Part shown: one piece after another, positions 8,543 through 15,610 of the stretch
Layout: every line of letters starts with the position of its first letter
How positions within the stretch are numbered: the first letter of the stretch is position 1
Assembly (NCBI GenBank): GCA_016188575.1
Contig: JACPHN010000006.1
Location: forward strand, 40,128 to 104,127
DNA length: 64,000 bases
Reading direction: 5' to 3'
Origin: Candidatus Schekmanbacteria bacterium
GTDB lineage: Bacteria; CSSED10-310; JACPHN01
Translations under genes and position numbers: made by a program
Notes under the pieces: generated by a model
Told to the model about the DNA's origin: nothing
What the model saw: the letters and a program-made list of their open reading frames with translations, nothing else
The model's database searches: none

Positions 8543-9295
8543 ATGAGCAGTAGCGGCGTCGTCTTGTATCAGTATCCGCGCGCCGGGCGGCTTGAATCCG
8601 TTTCGCCGTTTTGCGTGAAGGTGCACCTGGCGCTCAAGTACAAGCGCCTGCCCTATGAGGTCGTGGACGTGCACAACCGCTTTCTGCTCGGGCGAATCAC
8701 GCCGCGCGGGCGGCTGCCGGCCGCGGACGTCGGCGGCGAGCGCGTCGTGGACTCGAGCGACATCGTGGCGGCGCTGGAACGGCTCGCTCCCGATCCGCCG
8801 CTGTATCCCGCCGAGAGTTTGCTGCGCGCGCGCGCCCAGGTCTACGAAGATTGGGCCGATGAGGTTCTCTACCCATACGTGCTGTATTGGCGCTGGCTGA
8901 TCGAGCCGCCTCACCCGACGCGGGCCTTCGCATTCCTTCCGATCTTTCTTCGGCCGGCGGCGATCGCGTATTATCGGCACACCGTTCAGCAACGCCTGCG
9001 CTACCAGGGAACGGGAACGAAGCCGGAGAGCGTCGTGCGGAACGAAATAGCGGCGGAGCTGGCGGCGCTTTCAGCGCTGCTCGCGGGCGCCGGGGGGCCG
9101 TTCCTGCTGGGCACGGCAGAGCCTACGATTGCCGACATCGCGGTCTTTGCGCAGATCGACGGCCTGTACTGGAAGCCGCTGCCGCAGGCCATGGCGCTGC
9201 TCGAGCGGCACGAGTCGATCATGACGTGGTATCGGGCCGTCGATGAGCGGACGCGTGGCCGCGAAGGTCTCAATTCCCCCCGAGACACGCCATGA
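8543..9295 (+). CDS. Glutathione S-transferase family protein
   Basis: The protein has 250 residues. The N-terminal thioredoxin-like domain carries LYQYPRAGRLESVSPFCVK and VDSSDIVAALE (a cis-Pro region precedes it). The C-terminal all-helical domain contains TIADIAVFAQIDGL, a typical GST pattern. The ATG at 8543 is 13 bp after the upstream oxidoreductase, with GGGAGAGCG as ribosome-binding site. Its 3' end overlaps the convergent transglycosylase gene by 26 bp. The likely role is conjugation or disulfide chemistry in the cytoplasm; the substrate is unknown. Confidence 0.88.
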   Translation: MSSSGVVLYQYPRAGRLESVSPFCVKVHLALKYKRLPYEVVDVHNRFLLGRITPRGRLPAADVGGERVVDSSDIVAALERLAPDPPLYPAESLLRARAQVYEDWADEVLYPYVLYWRWLIEPPHPTRAFAFLPIFLRPAAIAYYRHTVQQRLRYQGTGTKPESVVRNEIAAELAALSALLAGAGGPFLLGTAEPTIADIAVFAQIDGLYWKPLPQAMALLERHESIMTWYRAVDERTRGREGLNSPRDTP

Positions 9296-11183
9296 GACGC
9301 GACACGTCGCCGCGCCGCACGGACTGAAACTTCGTCCAGAACAGCTCGTCGATTTGGCGGAGCGAGGGCTTTTCCTCCGGATCGCGATAGCGCCGCAGGT
9401 GTCCCGGGCCACCGTTGTAAACGGCGTACGTGGCACGCGCCAGGTTATCGTTGTTGCCGGTAGTGGTGTGCTCGCCTTTCTTGATGGCGTAGTCGCGCAA
9501 GTACAGGAGCAGAATCTCGGCTCCGGCGCCCGCGTTATAGCCGGCGTCGCGCGCCAGAGCGTCGAGATCGTACAGCCCTCGCCATACCCTCTTGTTGATC
9601 TGCATGAGCCCGACCGCACCCGCCGCCGATTCGATCGGCACCGGGCGGCCTTTCAGCGCGACAAACTGGCGCCAGCAGCTCTCTTGCCAGGCCGTGGCGA
9701 GAACCATGTGGTGGTAGAGATCCGCGTAGGCGGCGTCGAGCCGCTCGCGAGCAGCGGCGGTGCGGCCGGACAGCGTCGCCTTGCCGGTGTCGGTGAGCAG
9801 GGTTCGCACGGTGCCCACGTACTCGCGAAGCTCCTTTCGGACCGGGAGCCACCCGGCAAGTCGGCGCGCGGCGAGCGTGCGCGGGGAGTCGGGTGATGCC
9901 CACGCCGTGCCCACGAACAGCTCCAGCAGCGCCAGGGGCGTCGGTTCGCTCGCCGGCGGCGTGATTTCGGGCTCGGGCCCCAGCCCGAAGAGCTCGCGCA
10001 GACGCGCATCGACGCCGAGGTCATAGGCGAGCGGGTCGGCGGTTTCGTCCGGCGCGATCATGAGCGCCAGCCGCCGCAGCCCGTCCACCGACAGGTCCAA
10101 CGGGATCTCCGGCCCCGCCTCGTCCAGTGCCCGAAGCGCGTCGGCCGAGCTCACGAACGCCAGATAATGGAGGGCAGCTTCTCCGGGCAGTGAGGGCACC
10201 AGTTGGCGTAGTATCGGCGCCAGGCGATCCCACGTTCGCACGAAGATGCCCCGCACCGGGTCGGGACCGCCCGCACGCGTGGAGGTGAGAGCCGCGAGCA
10301 GCTCGTGGCGCGCCTCGAGCAGAACCGCGGCGAGATCCGCTTGCAGTGCCTCCTCCGTGCTGTCCGGCGTCGCCGCAAACGCGGCATGCTCGATAACAAA
10401 CGTCAGGAACGGGTCAAAGCGCCGCCAGGCATTCTCCCAGGCCGCCAGATCCTGTGGGGACAGCTCCGGCTGGCGATCCGCCGGCACCACCGCCGCGTTG
10501 GCACCAGGGGTCGCGGGTAGAGCGGACCGACCGGCGGCGAGCTTGAAGCTCAGCGTTGCCGCAACTCCATCGGGCACGGCCTGCACCTTGCCAAGGGCCA
10601 GGGACGCGAGCAATCGCTCGACGTCGGCGACCTCCTCGCGCGACAGCACTTCCGGCAGCAGCGCGCGCAGCTCGGCCAGGGCCGGCCCGAGATCGACGGT
10701 CACGCGCTCCAGGTACTCCTGCGTTGCCGGTTTGGCGAGGTTCCAGAGCTCGCCGGCAATCCCGGGCTCGCCGTCTGCGCCGAGCAAATTCGAGTCGACC
10801 ACGCGGAAATGCACCAGCGGTCGAGCCGGATCGAGCACAATGTCCTCGTAGATTTCAGCCGTCCCCGACCACTCCACGGGCGTGACGCAGTAGTCGCCGA
10901 CCGCACCTCCAGCCATTCCCTGGGCGCGAGCACGCACCCGGAGCCGGCCGAGGTTGTGGTCCAGCCGCGGCTCGGACAGATCGAGGTAGCTACACTCCTG
11001 ACCGTCGTCCCAGACGCGCGCAGTCGCGCCGGGACCGGTGAACACCTGCTCGACGAGGGCGCGGCGCAGGAAGGCGTGGTCGAGGAGGATGGGAACCTCG
11101 ATGACTTTGGCCTGTGCAGGGGCCAGCAGCAGCAGGACGATCGTCAAGGTCGGAAGCGAGCGCGTGGCGAAGCGGCGAATCAT
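9270..11183 (-). CDS. Periplasmic lytic transglycosylase with C-terminal SLT domain
   Basis: The protein has 637 residues. The signal peptide MIRRFATRSLPTLTIVLLLLAPAQA precedes a long domain of about 450 residues with no recognised family. The last 130 residues are a transglycosylase SLT domain: catalytic Glu in ATAWQESCW, GAVGLMQINKRVW, AGYNAGAGAEILL and YAVYNGGPGHLRRY. The enzyme should cleave the MurNAc-GlcNAc bond to 1,6-anhydro-MurNAc. The ATG at 11183 is chosen for its signal peptide and an upstream AAGGGG. The reading frame stays open about 600 nt upstream, but that part is repeat-rich and not protein-like. Murein turnover fits with Mpl at the window start. Confidence 0.88.
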   Translation of the reverse strand: MIRRFATRSLPTLTIVLLLLAPAQAKVIEVPILLDHAFLRRALVEQVFTGPGATARVWDDGQECSYLDLSEPRLDHNLGRLRVRARAQGMAGGAVGDYCVTPVEWSGTAEIYEDIVLDPARPLVHFRVVDSNLLGADGEPGIAGELWNLAKPATQEYLERVTVDLGPALAELRALLPEVLSREEVADVERLLASLALGKVQAVPDGVAATLSFKLAAGRSALPATPGANAAVVPADRQPELSPQDLAAWENAWRRFDPFLTFVIEHAAFAATPDSTEEALQADLAAVLLEARHELLAALTSTRAGGPDPVRGIFVRTWDRLAPILRQLVPSLPGEAALHYLAFVSSADALRALDEAGPEIPLDLSVDGLRRLALMIAPDETADPLAYDLGVDARLRELFGLGPEPEITPPASEPTPLALLELFVGTAWASPDSPRTLAARRLAGWLPVRKELREYVGTVRTLLTDTGKATLSGRTAAARERLDAAYADLYHHMVLATAWQESCWRQFVALKGRPVPIESAAGAVGLMQINKRVWRGLYDLDALARDAGYNAGAGAEILLLYLRDYAIKKGEHTTTGNNDNLARATYAVYNGGPGHLRRYRDPEEKPSLRQIDELFWTKFQSVRRGDVSRLMACLGGN

Positions 11184-11248
11184 GAGCAGCGATCCCCTTG
11201 GGGTTGGCTTGCAGGGCAACGTGTCGTTACAGGTAGTGGAAGCTATCC

Positions 11249-11470
11249 GTGTTGTCAAGCCGCAGCGGGGCGGCAATCGTCGGGCGCCGGCCGGTGTTTG
11301 CGAGCTGGCGCGCGGCGGCAGGCAACGTGACGCGCGCGGCCGAGCTCCTGGGCGTGAGCCGGCACCAGGTCCACAAGCTGGCGGCCAGACACGGGATCGA
11401 CACCACCGCCGTCCGCACCCAATCGCGGGACGCTGGCAGGGCCCTGGGCGGCGACCGCGGCGAGGGATAG
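11249..11470 (+). pseudogene. Fis-type helix-turn-helix fragment
   Basis: The 73-codon frame holds NVTRAAELLGVSRHQVHK, the classic Fis/NtrC C-terminal DNA-binding helix-turn-helix, but nothing of an ATPase or receiver domain. There is no good ribosome-binding site, and the sequence after the helices loses sense. It is most likely the relic of an NtrC-like regulator; a very small stand-alone DNA-binding protein is the alternative. Confidence 0.45.
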
Positions 11471-11510
11471 GGAGATCTCGACGGCGAGCCACAAGGCGCC
11501 GCGGTGCCGG

Positions 11511-11637
11511 ACAGTGTTGCCTCGAAGGCAACACTGTCGCCTCGCTGGAAACAGCGGCATAAATGTGAAAATGAAGCGCTTCCGGGCGCGGGCGCGGGCG
11601 CGGGCGCGGGGAGAGTGTTGCCTCCGGGGCAACACTC
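11511..11637. repeat. Pair of related GTGTTGCC/GGCAACAC hairpins flanking a GGGCGC array
   Basis: Hairpin one (11511-11537) has a 12-bp perfect stem and a 3-nt loop. Hairpin two (11613-11637) has a 10-bp stem and a 5-nt loop. Both contain GTGTTGCC and its complement. Between them, 11584-11610 holds about 4.5 copies of GGGCGC. The arrangement resembles REP/BIME-type palindromic repeats. Confidence 0.75.
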
Positions 11638-11811
11638 GTGGCGCCTGTCGCTGGCGGGAGTGGTGGCCGAAACCGCTTCGGAGTCGCATCGCACCGAAGC
11701 GCCCGAGGTTGGCATGGCGCATGCACCGCGCGTCGCCGGTTGGGCGCACCGCAGCGCCCCAGGGTCCGCGCGGCACCCACACAACGCACCATCTACAGGA
11801 GGTGAAGCGAG

Positions 11812-11901
11812 ATGAAGAAGCAAGCGGCGAAGGTCCGACCCGAGCAGGTCAAGACCGTGAAGGCAGGGCCGACTCAGGCTCACTGGATCATAGCCGCCTG
11901 A
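11812..11901 (+). CDS. 29-codon small gene with a near-ideal ribosome-binding site
   Basis: ATG at 11812 is preceded by AGGAGGTGA with 7 nt spacing, the strongest Shine-Dalgarno sequence in this area. The peptide starts MKKQAAKVRPEQVKTVKAG and ends in a hydrophobic HWIIAA. It is basic in its first half, has no Cys and lacks a signal peptide. A 15-bp hairpin follows 30 bp after the stop. I do not recognise it. It could be a leader peptide, a small regulatory protein or a precursor peptide; no modifying enzyme is adjacent. Confidence 0.5.
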   Translation: MKKQAAKVRPEQVKTVKAGPTQAHWIIAA

Positions 11902-11931
11902 CGAGCCGAGCCATCGACCGGCTGACGCCGA

Positions 11932-11963
11932 GGCGCGACCCGCGACTTGTCGCGGGTCGCGCC
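11932..11963. terminator. Very stable 15-bp hairpin after the small gene
   Basis: GGCGCGACCCGCGAC at 11932-11946 pairs perfectly with 11949-11963. There is no T tract, so factor-independent termination is uncertain; it may protect or end the small-gene transcript. Confidence 0.45.
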
Positions 11964-12033
11964 ATCGACGGAGGGGATTGCACGCCTCCAGCGGTGCATG
12001 GCACAAGGGATCCGGTGAGACCGCAACGGTTCA

Positions 12034-12619
12034 ATGAAGGCCCGCACGATGGCACAGCCCTCGCCTCCATTTTTCGATCCCAAGGCGGTTTCTGACGATC
12101 GTGCTCGTGGAAGTGCCAAAGTTCTCCAAGCCCCCCGAGGAGGCGGCGGATCTCGGGGAGCGCTGGATCAGTTTTCTCAGGGAGGGCAATCGCATGTCAT
12201 CGGTCGTACTGGAGGAATGGGCGACGCCCGAGCTCAAGAAGGCGATCGAAGAGCTCGAGCGCCTGCGCGGCGACGAGAAAATGCACCGTCTGTATGAACG
12301 ACGCCTACTTGCCGTACAGCTTCTTGCCACCGAGCTACAGGACTCATATCAGCAAGGTCGCGAGAAAGGCCTCGAGGAAGGACCTGAGAAAGGACTCGAG
12401 AAAGGACGCGAGGCAGGGCACCGAGCGGGGTTTGTCGAGTCGGTGCTGTTCGACTTGGAGATCCGCTTCGGAGAAGCAGCTTTGGGCTTGAAGGCGCGAC
12501 TCGAGGCCATGGAGGATCTGGCGTCGTTGCGAGCCATCGAGAAGGCGCTTGCCGCAGGGAAAGACCTCGAGACGATTGGCGCGATGCTCGACGGTGAAGC
12601 CGGCACATCCAAGCTCTGA
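12034..12619 (+). pseudogene. Rpn/PD-(D/E)XK nuclease family transposase, internally deleted
   Basis: The 3' part (about 12101-12619) encodes VEVPKFSKPPEE, WATPELKKAIEELERL and a repetitive GREKGLEEGPEKGLEKGR region, the hallmark C-terminal half of Rpn-type recombination-promoting nucleases. The 5' scrap at 12034 reads MKARTMAQPSPPFFDPK in another frame, resembling the family's N-terminus. The nuclease core with its catalytic D-ExK residues is missing: about 172 residues remain of a usual 300 or so. It is therefore a remnant of a selfish or mobile gene, beside other mobile-element debris. Confidence 0.65.
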
Positions 12620-12807
12620 GATGCGTGACCGCCTCGGCGCGGGACCCAACAGACCCGTGCCTCGAAACAGACCGTTCGCTCGGTAAAGGGTCGGGTGACT
12701 GCGGCACAGCATCTCGGTGCACGCCGCGCACGGTTGCCACTTCCGGCGAAAGTACCGACGACTCATTTTTCGGGCTTTTTGCTCGGTGGTGCCAGGTTTG
12801 AAAGACT

Positions 12808-12984
12808 ATGGGGAGTAACAGCGACGCGATTGAAAAATGGCGTACGACCAGCCCGGAGGAAGAAAAAGCATGGCTGGCCGAGTTTGAGGCGGCGGCGCGA
12901 CACCCGCTCAGACTACGCTTCCGCCGTCACGAGGTCGATAGCGATGTGGAGTCGGCAATCGGTCCCTTGGCGCCGGGGGCCTGA
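12808..12984 (+). CDS. Possible truncated 58-aa protein
   Basis: The frame begins MGSNSDAIEKWRTTSPEEEKAWL and looks protein-like for about 40 residues. Its 3' end runs into the antisense IS4 transposase remnant, so the gene was probably cut by that insertion. No family is recognised and no strong ribosome-binding site is seen. Confidence 0.3.
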   Translation: MGSNSDAIEKWRTTSPEEEKAWLAEFEAAARHPLRLRFRRHEVDSDVESAIGPLAPGA

Positions 12985-13199
12985 ACGGTTGTGGCATCGA
13001 CGACTACGATGCGAGAGCTCCGCAGCTCTTCAGCTTGGGACAGCGTTTTTGCTTCCGACATTTCCGCTACCATCGCCCGCAACAGGCCCATGCGCGATCT
13101 CCATGCCAACGCTACGCGGTAAGTGGATTGCAGGAGTCCGTGCGGCCAAATGGGCGACTGGAGAATCCAGGCGGTTTCTTGCATGGTGCTCGTACGCAA
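12913..13199 (-). pseudogene. IS4-family transposase remnant
   Basis: Reading the minus strand gives RIVVVDATTVQAPGAKG, the conserved first-Asp region of IS4 DDE transposases. One base is then missing: after AAGGG the next frame continues TDCRLHIAIDLVTAEA, completing the family motif. Only about 95 residues of some 350-400 remain and no terminal repeats are visible, so it is inactive. Confidence 0.65.
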
Positions 13200-13291
13200 G
13201 TAACCTGGCTGCGTCGCCGCAAGCGGGCTTGCGGTCGGCCGGTGAGCAGGTAATACTCTTACAAATCGGAGTACGACCAGGAGGTAGGCAG

Positions 13292-13537
13292 ATGCGAGTC
13301 ACCGAAAAAGGGCAAGTCACAATTCCGATTGAGATCCGACAGCAACTCGGCATTGTGCCGGAAACAGAGGTCGAGTTCTACGTCATCGGAAACGAAATTA
13401 GGGTGCGTAAGGTCGAAGGACAACAGCGCCGTGGGCGCGACCTGATCAGCCGGCTACGAGGACGGGGTGCCGTCAAAATGACCACTGAAGAGATCATGGC
13501 CTTGACCCGAGATGAAGATGAGCCGCGTACTAGTTGA
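13292..13537 (+). CDS. AbrB/MazE-type antitoxin (VapB-like)
   Basis: The 81-residue protein starts with a swapped-hairpin AbrB domain (MRVTEKGQVTIPIEIRQQLG) and ends with an acidic, flexible tail (MTTEEIMALTRDEDEP) suited to wrapping a toxin. AGGAGG lies 7 nt before the ATG at 13292. It overlaps the PIN-domain toxin gene by 26 bp. Such antitoxins neutralise the RNase and repress their own operon. The pair sits directly after mobile-element debris, as toxin-antitoxin modules often do. Confidence 0.85.
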   Translation: MRVTEKGQVTIPIEIRQQLGIVPETEVEFYVIGNEIRVRKVEGQQRRGRDLISRLRGRGAVKMTTEEIMALTRDEDEPRTS

Positions 13538-13922
13538 CAGCAACGTCATTCTTGATGTTCTGACAGAGTCTGAGGAGTGGTTCGACTGGTCTGCCGCAGC
13601 TCTCGCGCGTTGTGCCGACGAAGGCGAGCTGGCGATCAACCCGATTATCTACGCCGAAGTCTCGATTCGCTTCGAACGAATCGAGGCGCTCGATGACGCT
13701 CTGGCGCCAAGTCAGTTCGTACGCCTGGCGTTACCTTGGGAGGCGGCGTTTCTGGCCGGGAAGTGCTTTCTGGCCTATCGCCGCAAGGGCGGCGTTCGGC
13801 GCTCGCCGCTGCCGGATTTCTACATCGGCGCCCACGCTGCAGTCGGCAGCCTGACGCTGCTTACGCGTGACGGCAGCAGGTACCGAACTTTTTTCCCCAA
13901 TCTCGAGATTATTTCACCATAG
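13512..13922 (+). CDS. PIN-domain ribonuclease toxin (VapC-like)
   Basis: The 136-residue PIN domain has its metal-binding acids in place: Asp9 (VLVDSNVILDVL), the Glu of NPIIYAEVS, and the Asp of LPDFYIGAHA, with the C-terminal TRDGSRYRTFFP typical of the family. It should cleave RNA with Mg2+ or Mn2+ unless bound by the upstream antitoxin. ATG at 13512 or 13518 (MSRV) could be used. No stop or frame damage is present, so the module looks functional. Confidence 0.85.
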   Translation: MKMSRVLVDSNVILDVLTESEEWFDWSAAALARCADEGELAINPIIYAEVSIRFERIEALDDALAPSQFVRLALPWEAAFLAGKCFLAYRRKGGVRRSPLPDFYIGAHAAVGSLTLLTRDGSRYRTFFPNLEIISP

Positions 13923-14264
13923 ACTCAATAAGCAGCCAAAGTAGCCACTCCTCCTTCGTCTACAATCGGACAGAGCGGCTGGAGGCCTGAGGGTGTGTTG
14001 CGTTGCATGCCCACACACCGACCCCGTTGCAGGCTGGACCGATCATGATGAGCCTCGACTGCGGCCCATGGATCTCCCGGGTGATTCCCTCTTGCTCCGA
14101 TCTCCTCATGGATTATCCGTGTTCAATCCGTGAAAACGCGCTGTTTCCCGGGATCCTCGGCTACCGCTCGCGCTTCATGCTGCGGGACGACACGACGTCC
14201 GTGGTCTTCTCGGTGTGACTGAGGTGCCGATAATCGCGGCACCGGTCGCGGGCACAAACGAAAC
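13923..14264. other. Non-coding interval, nothing recognised
   Basis: About 340 bp follow the toxin gene. A 71-codon frame here lacks a ribosome-binding site and protein character. I see no repeat, RNA gene or promoter that I can support, apart from the terminator that follows. Confidence 0.5.
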
Positions 14265-14297
14265 GGGGCGAGCCACCACGAGAGCTCGCCCCTTTTT
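14265..14297. terminator. Hairpin terminator between convergent genes
   Basis: A 9-bp perfect stem, GGGGCGAGC paired with GCTCGCCCC, has a 10-nt loop. TTTTT follows on the plus strand and a weaker GTTTCGTTTG on the minus strand, so it can end transcription from the toxin-antitoxin side and probably from the exported-protein gene. Confidence 0.75.
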
Positions 14298-14332
14298 GGA
14301 CTACGAGGAGTCAGGTCAGGAGAAACACCCGA

Positions 14333-14950
14333 CTACCGATGGACATCGTTGAGCTTGGTGGCCGTTGCGGCCGCCGCGCCGGCCTTGATCTGGCCGTTCT
14401 TCTCGAGAGTCACGGCGGTGGCGGAATACATCATGCCGCCGCCCTTACCGCTGCTGTTGACGGCGAGCCGGATGTAACCGACGGTGCCGGCCTTGAGCGT
14501 GTGAGGGGTATTGGCCGCCTCGTACAGGAAGCCCTTGCCACCGAGCAGGAAGATCAGGTACTCGCTTCCGGCCTGGACCGACTGGGCGGCGTTGACCTGG
14601 AAGGTCTGCTTGCCGATGGTAACGGAACCGCAATTCAGCTTGGCAAGGGCATCGGCAAACGCCTTCGGATCGCCCTGCGCAGCCTGCAGCGTCGCGAGGT
14701 CTTCTTCGGTGATGTATTTGGTGATGTTCATGTTGACGAGAGTGCCGGCGGTCACGGTTCCGCCGACGCCACTGGCACCGCCACCGCCTGCGCCGATGAC
14801 CGCACCGCCGCCGGTTGCCCCGGTGGCGCCCATGACGGCCTGGTAGGCCCCGGTAGGCGCCTGCGCGGCCAGGGCCAGGCTCGTGGCCGCGGAAAAGGCC
14901 AGCGCCATGGCGAGAGCGGCAAGCTTTGTAGAACGTAGAGTGAGCGTCAT
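14333..14950 (-). CDS. Exported Gly/Ala-rich protein of unknown function, 205 aa
   Basis: The signal peptide is clear (AALAMALAFSAATSLALAAQA). A glycine-rich stretch (VIGAGGGGASGVGG) is followed by a compact C-terminal domain of about 130 residues with NITKYITEEDLATLQ, CGSVTIGKQTFQV and YEAANTPHTLKAGTVGYI. AAGGAG sits 8 nt before the ATG. No family is recognised. A full-consensus sigma-54 promoter lies about 70 bp upstream, so it belongs to the same regulatory class as the cytochrome operons. A surface or matrix component is plausible. Confidence 0.75.
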   Translation of the reverse strand: MTLTLRSTKLAALAMALAFSAATSLALAAQAPTGAYQAVMGATGATGGGAVIGAGGGGASGVGGTVTAGTLVNMNITKYITEEDLATLQAAQGDPKAFADALAKLNCGSVTIGKQTFQVNAAQSVQAGSEYLIFLLGGKGFLYEAANTPHTLKAGTVGYIRLAVNSSGKGGGMMYSATAVTLEKNGQIKAGAAAATATKLNDVHR

Positions 14951-15021
14951 TCTTCGAACTCCTTGCTAACAACCCATCGATTCTCGAGTCGGACAGTCCG
15001 GCTCGCTGCCGCCTCTCATAG

Positions 15022-15037
15022 AGCAAGTCGCGTGCCA
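15022..15037 (-). promoter_or_regulatory. Sigma-54 promoter of the exported Gly/Ala-rich protein
   Basis: Read on the minus strand, TGGCAC-GCGAC-TTGCT matches every defined position of the TGGCAY-N5-TTGCW consensus. The predicted start is near 15011, giving a leader of about 60 nt. Confidence 0.75.
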
Positions 15038-15244
15038 CTGCAATCCATGGCAATCCTGGGCGCCGAGGGTGGGAGAGGCCGCAGTGGGAAGAGCAGGGCG
15101 GGGGCGGTGGAGCGGAAGAAAAGGTGATTGGAAGCGGAGAGGGGCGGGCCGCGCAAATCCATGGTGCCGTAAAGACGCCACGAGTCGCCGCCGCCCGGCG
15201 GACCGGCTCACCGGGAAGGCGCGATCTTGACCGATTGTTGTCTA

Positions 15245-15610
15245 CTACTTGCCGTCCCGGCCCCGCGCCCCCGATACCTCCGGCACCGCCGTTGCCGGCG
15301 GTTCGCTTGCCGCGCCACCCACTCGGCTCTCGCGCCCCTGCCGCACGACCACGAGCACCAGCCCCAATAACCCGAAGTCGACGAGCAGCAGGCCAGCGAG
15401 CACCAGCCTCCGAAGCAACGACAGCAGCGGGTCCGCCGCGGGATAGTAGGCGGCAGATTCGGCCCAAAGCATCTGCCCCAGCCACCAGGAGACGCGCAGC
15501 CACAGACCGGCAACCGCGGCCAGGATCGCCGGCCGCGCCCGCCGGGAAACCCAGGCGCCAGCCGACCCCGCTGCCACCGCCGCCGCTGCCGCCTCAACCG
15601 CCAGGCTCAT
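15245..15610 (-). CDS. Small membrane protein, 121 aa
   Basis: It has an Ala-rich amphipathic start ([16 protein letters not shown]), a first hydrophobic segment around ILAAVAGLWLRVSWWLG and a second strong one (LLLVDFGLLGLVLVVV), then a charged tail. The ATG overlaps the end of the upstream kinase gene by 17 bp, so the two are coupled and probably work together at the membrane. No family is recognised. Confidence 0.55.
   Translation of the reverse strand: MSLAVEAAAAAVAAGSAGAWVSRRARPAILAAVAGLWLRVSWWLGQMLWAESAAYYPAADPLLSLLRRLVLAGLLLVDFGLLGLVLVVVRQGRESRVGGAASEPPATAVPEVSGARGRDGK

Noticed and set aside
11227-12006. Long minus-strand frames across the hairpin/GGGCGC repeats, including an upstream extension of the transglycosylase
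   Set aside because: They translate palindromes and GC-rich repeats, and the transglycosylase signal peptide clearly starts at 11183.
14003-14218. 71-codon frame between the toxin gene and the terminator
   Set aside because: No ribosome-binding site, no domain, unusual composition; not supported as a gene.
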